Source of the DNA: Tremella fuciformis
Taxonomy: Eukaryota > Basidiomycota > Tremellomycetes > Tremellales > Tremellaceae
Direction: 5' to 3'
NCBI GenBank assembly: GCA_032768795.1
Contig: CP136496.1
Span: 1,240,001-1,304,000 of the forward strand
DNA length: 64,000 bases
The translations under genes were made by a program, and so were the position numbers. The notes beneath the pieces are model-generated. The model was not told the DNA's origin. It searched no databases and saw nothing but the letters and a program-made list of their open reading frames with translations. Below, piece after piece: positions 33,853 through 45,615 of the stretch; the stretch's first letter is position 1; each line of letters opens with the position of its first letter.

Positions 33853-35894
33853 CTAGTTTGCCCATCCCCGCGACAGGGTGGTGAGGAGAGGATGGGCCAT
33901 GCCGTCGCTGGGCACGGGCGTTTGATTGTACAGGTCCCCCTTGTCCAGCGTGTAGATGTAGTGCATCCCCATACCCACGCGCGGGTAACCCGCCTCGGAC
34001 GCCTCGCCCCCGGTAGTCGTATGTGAGCCCGCCGCTTCTTTGACGGCCGAAGAGCTGATGGGCTTGTCTTTGGAAGATGAAGAGGAGGAAGAAGATGATG
34101 AGGAGGCTTTCTCCTTGTCTTTGCTCGAGGACGAGCTGGACTCGGAGGATCTCGAGCTGGACCCTGAGCTTGACGATGAGGAGGAGGAGGGCTTGGAGGA
34201 GGAAGAGGAAGAAGAAGAGGGTTTGCCGGGAGAAGAGGACGAGGAGGCACCATCTTTGGCTTGTTCTGCCTTCTGCTTCTCCTTGAGGGCTTGCATCTTG
34301 GCCAATTTCTCCTTCTCCGCCGCACGGGCCGCCTCCTTCGCCGCGTCGCTTCCTCCCGAGGACGAGGAGGAGGAGGATGGCGATCCACCAGACGAGGATG
34401 AGCCAGAACTTGCACTAGATGACGTAGATGGTGCTCTTGCAGAAGAGGCACTGCTGTCCGCAGGACTTGATTGCGGATTGACCTCTTGTGCCACCATCTG
34501 CAGACAGAAGAACAGTAGAAGTAGAAAGCCCAGAGACCGGTTCACTGCACCGTCAGTCGTCGCCTAGGGAGACCGCCAGAACTAACAAAAGCTGATGCCA
34601 AGGATCATCGCAAGAGCTTTGATACGCCAGAGCTTCTGCTTTTGCCTGTAGATCAGCTTCGGCCGCAACAGGCGTTCAGCTGTGCGCACTTAGCCTCGAA
34701 AGCCTGCTGCCTCGCCTTGTCCCCTTGAGCCGCGGCAGCCGCGGCCGCCATCGCTCGCGCCTTTTCAGCTTCTTTTTCCTTCTCCCTGGCTTTTGCCTTC
34801 TCAGCCTCCGGGTCAGCCGACTTGGACTTGGCAGCTTCTTTATCTTTCTCCGCCGCCTCCGCTTTGGCTTTCGCCTCAGCCTTGGCCTTCTCTGCTTCTT
34901 TCATCTTCTCTTTTTCCTTTTCCTTGTCCTTGTCCTTGTCCTTTTCGTCGCCCTTGGGGTTCTCCTTGTCCTGTGCCTTGGCTTTCTCCTCTTTCTCCTT
35001 CTTCTTCTTCTCCTCTTCCGACATCTCGCCAGGCGTCTCCGGCTTGTTGAAGTGGCCCCTGCGTATCAGCTTGACGATACTTGACGGATCTACGAGGATG
35101 GAGGGCTGAACAGACGTACACATGGGCGGGCGTGCCGCTCTCCCACCACAGCTCAGGACCAGGGTTGGCCGCCCGGCCCATCGGGAACGGCCACGGCAGC
35201 GGGCGATTAAATTTGGTCGTCAAGAATGCACTCGGGTGCGCGCGCAGGTCGTCCCATGGCGAAGGGTCACCGCTGCCGTCCTTGGCAGCCGCCGCTTCTT
35301 TCTCTTTCTGCTTTGCGCGCTCTTTCTCCTTCTGCCTCTGTTTCTCCTTTTCCGCCTCGGCGGCCTTCATTTTCTCGCGCTCCTTGTCTTTGTCTTTGCT
35401 GCCGTCGTCGGACCCGGAGGAGGGATTGGCAGCGGCAACCTGGTTCCACACAAGCACGAAGCTGCGTGTGAGTCTCTGGCTGACATTCGAAAGCAAGGAG
35501 AGACGGCGCACAGGAAGAATGCGACTGCGAGATGGACGTAGGTGACATGCAGTCTAGGGACGCCAGGTAGTAGACCCGTAATGGTCGCGCCCGTTGAGTG
35601 AGCTCAGTCAGTGTCTGTGGGGAGAGGTGTGCGTACAGAGGGTCAGCAGGATGATGACAAACCCCCATTGTATCACCATCGGGGCGATATTGCTTTGACT
35701 TAGCTATCACACTGTACCTCCGAACATACCCACCCGACTTTCTCTGCGCCACCTTCTACCATGCTCGGGACGAAGTTGGCCAGCATGAACCCCACCATGC
35801 CAAGAATGAGAATGACATAGACCGGCGAAACGGGCGGAATGAGGTCGACGGAGGAGGGAGGTGGTGAGTAGGTTGAGTAGGGGTGATAATACAT
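33853..35894 (-). CDS. Unrecognised multi-TM protein with Lys/Glu-rich and Ser-rich low-complexity regions
   Basis: Starts at the ATG at 35894 (MYYHPYSTYSPPPSSVDLIPPV). I see hydrophobic spans VYVILILGMVGFMLANFV, then after introns MVIQWGFVIILLTL and VTYVHLAVAFFLCA, so at least three membrane segments lie near the N-terminus. A conserved-looking part follows (FVLVWNQVAAAN, WDDLRAHPSAFLTTKFNRPLPWPFP, GPELWWESGTPAHV, GHFNKPETPGEM). A long KEKEKE/KDKDK charged tract comes next, then AERLLRPKLIYRQKQKLWRIKALAMILG, a further hydrophobic segment (RSLGFLLLLFFCLQMV), a poly-Ser/Lys region and the end HYIYTLDKGDLYNQTPVP...SRGWAN. I do not recognise the family. Membrane location is inferred from hydrophobicity. 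The splice at GTTAGT/GTGCAG joining the two halves is in frame, but two separate genes cannot be excluded. Confidence 0.6.
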
Positions 35895-36180
35895 AGCGGC
35901 GGTGAGTCCATGCAACGGGAGTGCGGGATATTGAGATTTTTGAGTAATGAATCAGTGGCGGGAGTCTGTAGTAGGATATGGTGAGGATGGTGTGAGTGGG
36001 ATCACTGTCACTGGCTGACTGCTTGGGACGTCTAGACGCGTCAAGGGAACAAAGGATAGTACTGGGAGCACGGAGCACGGAGCACCGGGCGGTTTCATCG
36101 AAAGGCATGGCATGATAGTGTAGAACAACTCATTTGCTGTCTCGCGTCAACCGCGACCATTGACTAAGGTTGCGAGTGTC

Positions 36181-37152
36181 TCACCTCCTCGCCATGAGCT
36201 GGTCGACGTGGTCTCTCACGCCGTCGTCCCACTCTTCCCAAATAACCGAAGCCCACCAATTATCCCTCGCAGGCCAATCGGCACGATCAGTCCCCGGTCG
36301 ACCAGCTGCCCTCAGCTCCGACCAAAATTCAAGAGGCAGACTCAGACTCACGTCTCACACCAATCTTGCTGGGGTGCAGGACCCGCTGAGCCCTCGTGAT
36401 ACCTTCATGAGAATACCCGAGTCGCAGTGCCGCGCGCTTGCTCGCGTCGTTCAGTACGTTGGTGTGCCACTGACACCGTCGCAGGCCGAGACCGCCTTGT
36501 TCAGGCAGGTCTAGGATTCGGTGCATACATAGGCCCGCAGCATGCGTCAACACGTGTGTGCGCTGGGTATAAGCAAAGTGGTGGGGCATTGAGATGGGGT
36601 GAGATTACCTGGTACGGCTTCATGATCATTATCCAGCCTATCTCGGCGGTCGAGTCGACATACGACGAGTCGATGATACCCATCACGCCTGCAAAGCTCC
36701 ACTCTTCAGGCGGGACAGGCGGCGCATCGGGATCCAGCGGGCCCGTGAAGACCGCATAGAACAGGGCGCTCTGCGTATCAGCCAGCTGCTAGACCGAACA
36801 TATGGGACCAGCTGGACGGACCGTAGGAGCGCGACAGGTCTTCTCGGACCAGACAAGCGTGTCGGAGAGACTCTGCCACTCGGTCGTCCCCAGCCACTTG
36901 AGTATCTCGGGGTTGGCGCGGACACCGTCAAACAGCAGCTGAGCGTGAAGAGACGGCTAGGTAGTCAGGCTCCCAACGAGCAGGTGGTAGGGTTTGGCCC
37001 ACCACATACGGCCTCAACTCGACGCGGTTCGACTTGAGAGGCGTGACCTCGAAGGCATAGTTGAAGTCGTACTGCTCCACCGGCGTATCTTTATGGACGT
37101 CCGGGGAGACAGTCGACTCGGGCGCTTTGTACGTGTTGAGGTAAGTGGTCAT
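36181..37152 (-). CDS. GNAT-family N-acetyltransferase (RimJ/RimL-like)
   Basis: Starts at 37152 (MTTYLNTYKAP). Exons join to give the RimJ/RimL-like pattern: FEVTPLKSNRVELRPY, LLFDGVRANPEILKWLG, FAGVMGIIDSSYVDSTAEIGWIMI, then after a 46-nt intron RTHVLTHAAGLCMHRILDLP, and RCQWHTNVLNDASKRAALRLGYSHEG. The last exon ends DNWWASVIWEEWDDGVRDHVDQLMARR. The N-x-x-S-x-x-A-A-x-R-L-G-Y segment is the acetyl-CoA site helix of this family. Uncharacterised fungal members resemble yeast YIR042C. Substrate is unknown. The final intron choice (acceptor GAGGGCAG) is set by the Trp-rich tail typical of the family. Confidence 0.8.
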
Positions 37153-37576
37153 CTTGTGTGGTCAGGGGGTCGACGATCAATGAGGCGGATGATATCTTAT
37201 GTATGCCGCCTCGGGCCGAGACTGTCGACTCGAGCGAGGGGGCAGCACAGCGCTGCATGGCAGTAGAAGCGACGGCAAGGATAGGCGAGTTGCTATACTC
37301 GTATCTGGCCAGAGCTCGGTGGAGAGTGGACGGCGTCGTTAAGCGAGGGTGGGGCAAAAGTGGGGAATGGCGGGGAAGCGAGGCGGAGCACAAGGAGTCA
37401 GAGAAGAGATGCGGAGATGTGCATGCTGTAAAGTGCGCTGGGTTGTATGCTGTAACAAGATGGGTGGTGCCCTACAGATCGGACCGTGCGAGTACAATCT
37501 AAGGGTAAGGTAGTATCAAAGCTCGTCCGAGTTGCTCTTTCGCTTCCTCTTCTTCTCCTATCGGTGCCTCTGAAGG
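37153..37576. other. Intergenic, GNAT promoter / LON 3' end
   Basis: About 420 bp upstream of the GNAT start and downstream of the LON stop. It holds minor ORFs in several frames but no domain signal or recognised element. Confidence 0.35.
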
Positions 37577-40500
37577 TCAAGGCGAGATGACCCTTTCCGG
37601 TTCTTTCTCAATCGGCATCATCTCCTCTAATCTCTTCGCCACGTCGGTACCCCTGAACACCTCATGCAATACTTGCTTGACCTCGTCCACAAAGACGAAC
37701 TCGATCCCGCTCTTGACTGAAGCCGGAACGTTCTCGTCGATGTCGCTCTTACATGCTATCGGAACGATGAGTTCTGTCGGTCAGTACTGCATAGTTTTCA
37801 AGCTGGCGTTGCGCGTAGCTCACTTGTAATGCCAGCTCGGTGCGCTGCCAAGCTACAGAGTCAGCTTCGGCGTCCCTTCCTGCACGATTGCAGACTCACA
37901 TCTTCTCCTTCAAGCCTCCTACCGGCAAGACCTGCCCCAGGAGCGAGATCTCCCCGGTCATCGCCACATCAGGATCCACCTTGGTCTTGGTGAACAAAGA
38001 GACAAAGGCAGTCAGGATCGCAGTGCCGGCGCTGGGGCCTTCCTTGCCGATACCACCTTCAGGCCTGACAATCAGTACGGAGCACTGGGTCTTCGACATG
38101 TAACGCACATGTGCAGATGTAGATCTCGGTCGTTCAAGATCATTTCCGCTTCCGACTTGCTCACACCAAGGAGGTAGGCATTGCTCTTGACCCAACTGAG
38201 AGCGATTTGGGCGGATTCCCGGATGACCTCTCCAAGTTTGCCGGTAAGCTGTAGACCACCTTTTCCGGGCATAGCCTGCAAGTCAACTATAGTCCTCAAG
38301 GTCAATCTGACGAACTCACAGTGACTTCTATGGGCATGACCGCACCAGAACCGTTGCCGAGGTATCCGAGACCAGTCGAGACACCCGCAGGCGGTGCCGA
38401 AGTATACAGCCGATCCTTGTGGTAGATAGGCGGGCCGACGTAGTCGCGCAAATTCTCCTGTGTGATGTGGACATGAACGCCATCGGGCACTTTGAGCGGT
38501 TTGCGAGGTGTAGTGGTGACCGTAGTAGGCTCCACACCTTCCTGAGCGTCGGTCGGTAGCTGCTCTGAGACTGGCTTGACATCGGGCAGCTGCGTCTCGA
38601 CTGTGCGAACGTCGGCATCTTTCGCCTCGGATGGAGCCTCCGGTTCAGGCAGGACGGATTCGCCGAGATCTGAAACGATCTTGAAAGCGGCTTTGCGGTA
38701 AATCTACCATTAGTCGTACTCTGAATGGCAGGTCACCATGGACTCACCTTGTCGATGTGCTTCTTGAGATTCCGCACTCCACTCTCGCGGCAGTAATACC
38801 TGATCAAAGCCTCAATTGCTTCTGGCTCCAGGCTGATGTCGACATCCTTCAGACCACTCGCCTCTTTGGCCTGGGGGCTGAGATATCGCTCGGCGATGTT
38901 CATCTTCTCCTGGCTGACATATCCAGACACCTCGAGGACCTCCATTCTGTCGAGTAGAGGCGCCGGGATCGTCTCGAGCACATTTGCCGTGCAGACGAAC
39001 AGCACCCGTGACAGGTCAACGGGCACGTCCATGTAGTGATCCAAGAACGACGTGTTCTGCTCCGGGTCAAGCATCTCCAAGAGAGCAGACGATGGGTCGC
39101 CATTGTGTCCTCGCCCAATCTTGTCCACCTCATCGATGAGGATGAGGGGGTTCTCCGTCGCGACCTTCTTCAGGGCCTGGATGGGTTTACCGGGCATCGC
39201 ACCGACGTAGGTCCTACGATGACCTTTGATCTCGGCCACGTCCGTCAGACCGCCTACAGAGAAACGGAAGAACTGTCGACCAAGAGCGCGGGCTATGGAC
39301 TTGCCAATGGATGTCTTGCCGACACCAGGCGGACCTGCGAGACAAATGATCTTGCCCTCGACCGTGCCTCGAAGTTTGCCGACAGCAAGGAACTCGAGGA
39401 TCCGATCCTTGACATCCTTGAGGCCGTAATGATCCTCGTCAAGGACTTTGATGGCATGCTGAATATCGTAATTTTCAGGCGAGTGCACTCCCCACGGAAC
39501 CTGGGTCAGCCAGTCGAGGTAGTTTCGGGTGACACTGGGAGTCAATCAGACGATGCAGCACCGCAACGGCTGTGAGACACTTACTTAAACTCGCTCGCAG
39601 CCGGCTCGAGGTGCATCAACTTGTTGATTTCCTCGTCAAACACTTTCCTGACGCCTTCGGGCATCGCCAACTTGCTCGCCTTCTCCTTGAAACGCTCAAC
39701 AAGCTTGTCTTTGCCATCGCTCTCCATCCCGAGCTCCTTCTTGATGCCCTTGAGCTGTTCCATGAGGTAATACTCCCTCTGCCGCTTTTGGATCTTGCTC
39801 TCGACATCCCGGCTAATCTTCTGTTGAAGCTGAGCATTGATGAGCTCTTTCTTCAGGATGAGCAAGGCGCGCTGGAGGCGATCTTCGACGTTGAGCGACT
39901 CGAGTACGGCTTGAAGATCGTGGACATCGCCAGTAGAGACGGCAGCTGCGAAGTCGGCTAGCTTGTCGGGTTCGTCAAAGACGTTGGAGGTCGAGTTGGA
40001 CATGGTGAACGAGGTGACTGGCCATCAGCAGGACTCTTTGAGTGGCCGAGAGACTCACTCTGCTCTCGGAAGATGGGCTGCATCTGCGCAATCTCCTTGA
40101 AGACCGAGATGAGCTCGCTCATGATCGCCCTCACCATTTGCGAGTCCTTCTTGTAGGGCTCAACCTTCATATTGGAGACATTCGTCAACGAGATATGCGG
40201 AAGGAGGGGATGCAAAAAGCCGACTTGAGGCAGAGCCGCAGCTTGCTGGGCGGCGGTACCGTCTTCCTGCTTGGGAACGTCGTCGGAGGCCGTCTTGTCC
40301 GCAGGAGGTGTCCCTAGTTCTTCTCGCACCTCTTCGACACTCGGCACCTCCTTCTCAAAGCTCGCCACGTCCTCCTCATCCTCTATGCCGCTCTCCTGTT
40401 TCTGGACCTCCTCTACCAGTTTCTCGGCAGGTACCGATTCGGTCGAAGACGGTGCCGCCTGGCTCGAAGCTGGTTGCTCAAGATGCAAGCCAGGTCCTAG

Positions 40501-41406
40501 CGGGGCAGGGGGAGCCAGCACAAGCTCGTCGATCCGGATACGCCGATGCGGGTAGAGGACAGCTGTCAGCGTCTCGGGCTTCGCATCTCCCTCCTTTTCC
40601 GCGCCATCCTTGACTTCCTTGTGCTGGTTGCTATCAAAGACACTGGTGATCTGCGCAAAGACGCCGACGGGATGGACCTGGTCGATCGAAGTGATTACGT
40701 CCGAATCGGATGTCGAGTCTTTGAGGAGGAAAGCCCCAATGTACGGTTGGCCATGTGCCAGCAACTCCCGGATCGCCTTGATGACATGCGGCGAGGTGAT
40801 GGTCACAGCTTTGTAGAAGCCCGGGAAGAGTGGCCGACGGGTGATGGGCAGGGCAAGCAGCTGGGGATAGAACTCTGGGATGGAGGGCTTGGCGATCTCC
40901 TTGCCTGTTGAAGTGCTGGACGAGGAGTCTGTCGATGGGGACGAGCCGTCCCCCGAATTGCTGCTCGAGCCAGAATCGCCCGAGCTGCCAGCGCTGGACC
41001 CGGATGACCCAGCCGAGGGTGGGGACGCCTCGGCGGACGAGGAGGACGAGGAAGAGGAGGATGCCTGGACGGTGGAGGCGGGGAGGGCTGGTGATGAGGA
41101 AGAGGCCGCTCGCGCTTCTGCGGCTTTGGACGACTCTGCCAGAGGCTCAGAGGGCTCATCAGCCGGAGGGGCAGGCGATTCGGACTGGCTTTCTGCTGCC
41201 TTGGCCTCCTCGCTCGCCGGATTGACCCACCGCTTGTCCCTCAGTGCTTTCGGGGTGGCATGGAGCCCTCGTGCGGCCTGTGATTGGGTGTACGTCGGCG
41301 CTGCAAGTGGTGTTTGCACCGCGAGAGGCCGCACAAGCGTCGATGACGATGGTAATCGGGCCCGGCGGCGAGCGGACGATCGGAGGGTCTGTCGAAGAGG
41401 AATCAT
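37577..41406 (-). CDS. PIM1: Mitochondrial LON protease (PIM1)
   Basis: Starts at 41406 with a strongly basic presequence ([22 protein letters not shown]), then a Ser/Ala/Glu-rich linker and the Lon substrate-binding domain ([18 protein letters not shown]). The long helical arm follows ([23 protein letters not shown]). The AAA+ domain has Walker [12 protein letters not shown], Walker [13 protein letters not shown] and the sensor [19 protein letters not shown]. The protease domain has [12 protein letters not shown] with the catalytic Ser and LPVGGLKEK with the catalytic Lys. The protein ends [11 protein letters not shown]. Pim1 degrades oxidised or misfolded matrix proteins and maintains mtDNA. 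Several short introns are present, including one directly before the GGLKEKM-LAAHRAG segment. Confidence 0.94.
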
Positions 41407-41873
41407 CGTCGGCCGGTCTGAAGCTGCCAAGCCAGCAGCTACAAGCAGGTCTTGAAACTGTGTAGACCGAGAAGAGCCAGCGATGAAATGTCGACGACGA
41501 GACTGGCGAGAGTACAATAGATATCGCTGATCAAGCGTGACGGTCATTCACGGTTCGGCCGGGCATAGGCAGTTCCAGTTAGTTTCCGTTCGTCGGTTCG
41601 GCGCACGCGATCAGGGCCCATACAAATGGGTGGCAAATTGTGGCGATTACTATCACAAGCACCTGTGCATGCATGGCGGGGGTGGCGTCGAGCGCCTTGA
41701 TCCCGAGTCCGACAGCTCGAGGACCGGGACGCTCCTGCTTATTACTGTACGGCTACGTATGGTATGACTGATGATCCCCGCTCGGCGGGGGGACGCAGCG
41801 AAATCCGTGGCGTATCTACAAATGTCCTCGGGGTCATTGTCCACAGCTACCCACATTACTTCTTCTCTTGCCA
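41407..41873. other. Intergenic, LON promoter / orphan gene 3' flank
   Basis: About 470 bp between two minus-strand genes. I see no gene or recognised element. Confidence 0.35.
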
Positions 41874-43409
41874 TTACTCTGAACGTCGCCTGAGACCCAG
41901 ACGGTCCCTCATGGCTTTGCCCATGCGCTCCCGCTCTTCTCGCTCCTTCGCCTCTTCGACTTCCCCATCGAAAACAACGACCTCCTCGCCCTCACTTTCG
42001 TCGTCCGACTCTTGCTCGACGCCGTTTTTGACAACAGTTGTACGAGCAGGCGTGCACGTGATAATCGGCATGCTCAGAGTCGGGCTCGATGTCGAAGACG
42101 ACCTGAAGGAGCGGATTGACTCGGATGGCGAAGCGGGTGATCCCAGCACAGGGGAATTCGAAACGCGAGGTGGCGTCGACACAGTCAGAGCGGCAAATCG
42201 CGAGGTAGTCGGCGACGTAGTGTTGAATGTGGCGCGTGTCGGAGAGGTGACGAGCCTGCTGCCGATGAGTGCCAAGGGCGGAGGTCGATTCTCGGTCGAT
42301 GGAGGGGTCACGGTCAGAGTAGGCTTTGGGCTAGATCGACCGCTGCCAAGAGGGGCAGGGGAACCAACCCTGTTTAGACGGCTGGAAGTTCGGTCGCGCA
42401 GGAACGGGGCGAGTCTCGGCTCTTTGGCTCCGGCGCCCGGGCTGGGCGGGGTTGGCGGTCGAGAATCGCCTTGCGCCACAGCGATGGACAGCAGCGGGTT
42501 CTTGCGGTCATCGGTCGGGGTTTGCAAAACTTCGATACTCTCTTCCGAGTCAGATCGGAAGCCTGCCGGGGCAGCCTTGGGTCGTGGGACGGATGTGCCA
42601 AACGAGCCAACTCGACGGTGAGTGTCCTTTGACATCTCGGCCTGGATTTGGGCGAGGCTCGGCAATCGCTTCGAGGCGCCAGGGAAAGGAACGGGCGCTT
42701 GAACCGTGGCCTGAGAGCGAAGTCTTTCTGACGGAGAAGCGGGGGCGGTAGCGGTCGGAGTGGCAAGACCAAGATCTGACTTTGTTCGACAGTGCTTGAC
42801 GGAGACTGCCTGGCGCTCGGCTTCGGCTGAGAATTCTTTGGCGGAGAGTCGAGGCACGAAAACGGGTGGTGGACGGGTTTGATCCAATCGGGAAAAGGTC
42901 GAATAGGTAGGCGACGGCTCAGCAGATCGGGTCTGCAGTGCGACCTGGTGAGGAGCAAGCTTGAGTGGCGGCGGCACGGAACGGTAGTTTGACTTCTCGG
43001 TTGAAGCAATGGATGCGGCGAGTGGTGAGTTGGGAGGGAGGACAAAGTTGTATGAAGAGGGGGAGACGGGAGGGCTGTTTGGCAGGGCGGTCTCCAGCTT
43101 GACGGGGGACGCTGACAGTGAGCAGACTACGCCACGCAGTGGAAGGGACACACTCTTGCGAGTCTTCGCCCTCTCAGCCACGTCCCAAAGTCTGCTCCTC
43201 GGCGCAGCTTTGACCTCCCAGCTTTCCCCGGCGACTTGTATGTCGGGCATGCGACCGATCTGGCCGAACGAGGGGGAATTCGGGTCAGACTGCAAGGCTG
43301 CTTCAGCGACAGAAAAGGCGAGTAGCCGCAGTGGTGTCGGGTCCGGCGAGGAAGGAATGCCTTGGCCCATGGTCAGCGAAGGAGAGGGAAGGAACATTGA
43401 TTGGGCCAT
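41874..43409 (-). CDS. Disordered Ser/Pro-rich protein of unknown function
   Basis: A single uninterrupted 511-codon frame from the ATG at 43409, unusual here because most genes have introns every few hundred bases. The N-terminal 110 residues look ordered (LRLLAFSVAEAALQSD, DIQVAGESWEVKAAPRSRLWDVAERAK). The middle is Ser/Pro/Arg-rich with many potential phosphosites (SPPTPPSPG-like), and the C-terminus is a charged helix (EEVVVFDGEVEEAKEREERERMGKAMRDRLGLRRR). No known domain is recognised. The minus strand is preferred over a 285-codon antisense frame (41764-42621) because only it has a plausible N-terminus and acidic/basic C-terminal helix. The function is unknown; a phosphoregulated adaptor is only a guess. 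Confidence 0.6.
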   Translation of the reverse strand: MAQSMFLPSPSLTMGQGIPSSPDPTPLRLLAFSVAEAALQSDPNSPSFGQIGRMPDIQVAGESWEVKAAPRSRLWDVAERAKTRKSVSLPLRGVVCSLSASPVKLETALPNSPPVSPSSYNFVLPPNSPLAASIASTEKSNYRSVPPPLKLAPHQVALQTRSAEPSPTYSTFSRLDQTRPPPVFVPRLSAKEFSAEAERQAVSVKHCRTKSDLGLATPTATAPASPSERLRSQATVQAPVPFPGASKRLPSLAQIQAEMSKDTHRRVGSFGTSVPRPKAAPAGFRSDSEESIEVLQTPTDDRKNPLLSIAVAQGDSRPPTPPSPGAGAKEPRLAPFLRDRTSSRLNRVGSPAPLGSGRSSPKPTLTVTPPSTENRPPPLALIGSRLVTSPTRATFNTTSPTTSRFAALTVSTPPRVSNSPVLGSPASPSESIRSFRSSSTSSPTLSMPIITCTPARTTVVKNGVEQESDDESEGEEVVVFDGEVEEAKEREERERMGKAMRDRLGLRRRSE

Positions 43410-45615
43410 GTTGCTTGATCGAGTCGGTAATGATCAGTGTTGATGAAGAAGTCGACGTTGGCGAGACCAGCTCGAGGTTACCGGAACCTGTGTGAAGACG
43501 AATCGAGGGGTAGGCGCGACGTGTTGAGCGAGAGGTGCCGCTGCGAGGGCCAGAATGGTGGGTTAATTGTCTCCTTTGACGAGGTCGCGACAGAGGAGAC
43601 GGGAAGAAAGGAGCGTAATTGTCGATTGCGTGGGGTTGCGGGTAGCTGTCAATGAGCGCTCGGCGGGGCGACAGACTGAGTCGGTGCTGGTCGAGCAAGG
43701 AATGAATGAATGAATATTATGAGGGGTAGCAGGTGAAGTGGACTCGGCTGGGCAGAGCGCTGAAAGGCTGAAAAGGATATCAAGATCACGACGCGGTCGG
43801 ATGTTGTGGGTGGAGAGAGTGGTGCCCGGGACGAGCGAGGAGACGGCGGGGAAACGCGATAGAAGGAAAAGGAGGGGGATGAAGTGGAAGGAGACGGGAT
43901 GATGGTCGAGTTTTGAGACGCCGACGAGACCGAGCTGTCTGACGCGACTGGAGGGGAGGACCAAGTGATCAAGATGGGCACGATATCCTTGACACCGAGC
44001 TCGAGGGGGAGGACTAGCGTGAAACTCGTCCTCTCCTTCTCGCAGACATTCCAACAATTCAAAGGCAGGCATTTGAACCGGACAATGGACTGCGCCATCC
44101 ACCGCCTCGCTGATCTGATGCTGATGAAACAGGTACTCACCTCTTTAGCCCCTTGCTTCTAGACTTCTGGTCGTGAGTTTAGTTCGGGTCTGCCAGAGAC
44201 ACTGATAATCGTCAAGCAGCTCGGTGTGCTGCAATCGTTTCTACAATGTGGCCGGTGCTGGGAGCTCGATGATGCTGGATGCTGGGTGCTTGATGATGCT
44301 GGTGCTGGTGCTTGTGATGTCGGAGTCGGTGGCTGGTGCGATCCCAAGAACTACTATGGAAACCAAAGAGAGTGTACGAGTTGGACAATCAGGACAGCGC
44401 CAGTCTGCCTGCTACAATGAGAAGGAGAAGCAAGAAGGAAGGGCGGTCGAAACTATATGGACGAAACCTCGAACCCCCTCACCAGACCGACAAGGAGAGG
44501 TGGACGACAACGAACAGACAAGAGGCGACCAGCCCCGAGTCGGATGTCTTATAACGCCTCCGGATTCACCTGCGACCAGTGACCAGCTGGTTAGACCCGA
44601 CGCCACAGAGTTGCCTCTACTCGCTGTGGCCTACGCACGCATGCTGCTATCTACCGCTTAGGCAGCTCTATGGACGGGGCGCGGATGTGCATGACTCAGG
44701 GGTATTGGATTCTCATTGTAGCGTGACACACACAGAGAACAGGGCGGGGGGCAGGGGGAGGGAGGGCAAGGGCTAAAACGAGAGCTTGCCAAGAAACGAT
44801 CTGCGAACCGACAGGACATCTACATACAGACGCGCCCGGCAGGACGTAAGGACGGACCCGTGCCTGAAAACACACGAAGGGCGGAACACGGTACACGGTA
44901 CCTTTGAGCAGACACGGTTAGGGCGTTTCTACCGTCCCCTCCTTTCCTCGGCGTACCGCACCGACCCACGCCGATTAAGGGAAAAATCCAGCAATATGCG
45001 ATGTCGACGCGTCGTTCTTTAATGGCATTCCCCCAAACCACAGCACAGAGGCTAGTGTTACTCTTGCAACAGCTGGCGTGATCACGCCGCCGCTACTGGG
45101 CCTGGCGTCGACAAATGCAACTGACCTGACAGTACGGCCTTTTCTTCACGACAATGCGCAGTTTGACACTATGGACACACAGAGACCGACTTCCGAACCT
45201 AAAGGGCCATGATCACAGATTGGGCCTGACTCAGTCAGCAAACCTCATTCTTCCATGCCCGTCCACCCATTGCGAGCGAGAGGCCTCTGGTGACGAGCTC
45301 GCCGCTTCTCTCTTCTCTCACGTCCCAGTAACGGCACGCCTATGTGACTTCGAGCGAATTGTGCGGCGAGAAAAGTAGGCGCCCGAGCGTTTTGTGCGTC
45401 CGACCTCCACCGCGATCGTTCGAGCTCGTTCTCTGCTTGGCTGATTAACCGTGAATATTTCCATTCACAAGTGACTTCGAATGTCACTCATGCGTTCTCT
45501 CATGTACATACACTGACCTCCGCTTTCTCACTATCAAGGTCCTTACATCACACAGACAGTCCACATCTATACTATTCAATTAGTCGACACCCATATCCGA
45601 AGGGTCTCGTTCACC
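43410..45615. other. 2.2-kb region without a supported gene
   Basis: Divergent spacer between the orphan gene (-) and CCC2 (+). From 43650 to 43930 the plus strand is very purine-rich, which fits a pyrimidine-rich 5' leader of the minus-strand gene. Around 43930-44140 both strands are open (plus: DETELSDATGGEDQVIKMG-like; minus: MAQSIVRFKCLPLNCW-like). Neither joins to a convincing gene. A GATGCTG-type imperfect repeat lies at 44262-44325. Transcript data are needed to place any 5' exons. Confidence 0.4.
44262..44325. repeat. Imperfect GATGCTG/GGTGCT tandem repeat
   Basis: Variants of GATGCTGG, GGTGCTTG and GGTGCTGG follow one another for about 60 bp. It looks like a degraded microsatellite outside any supported gene. 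Confidence 0.5.

Noticed and set aside
34040..34567. 175-codon acidic plus-strand frame rich in Glu/Asp
   Set aside because: It is the antisense of the Ser/Lys-rich part of the minus-strand membrane protein; TCC/AAG repeats keep the opposite strand open.
41764..42621. 285-codon plus-strand frame
   Set aside because: Antisense to the 511-codon minus-strand gene, with no domain and a less plausible composition.
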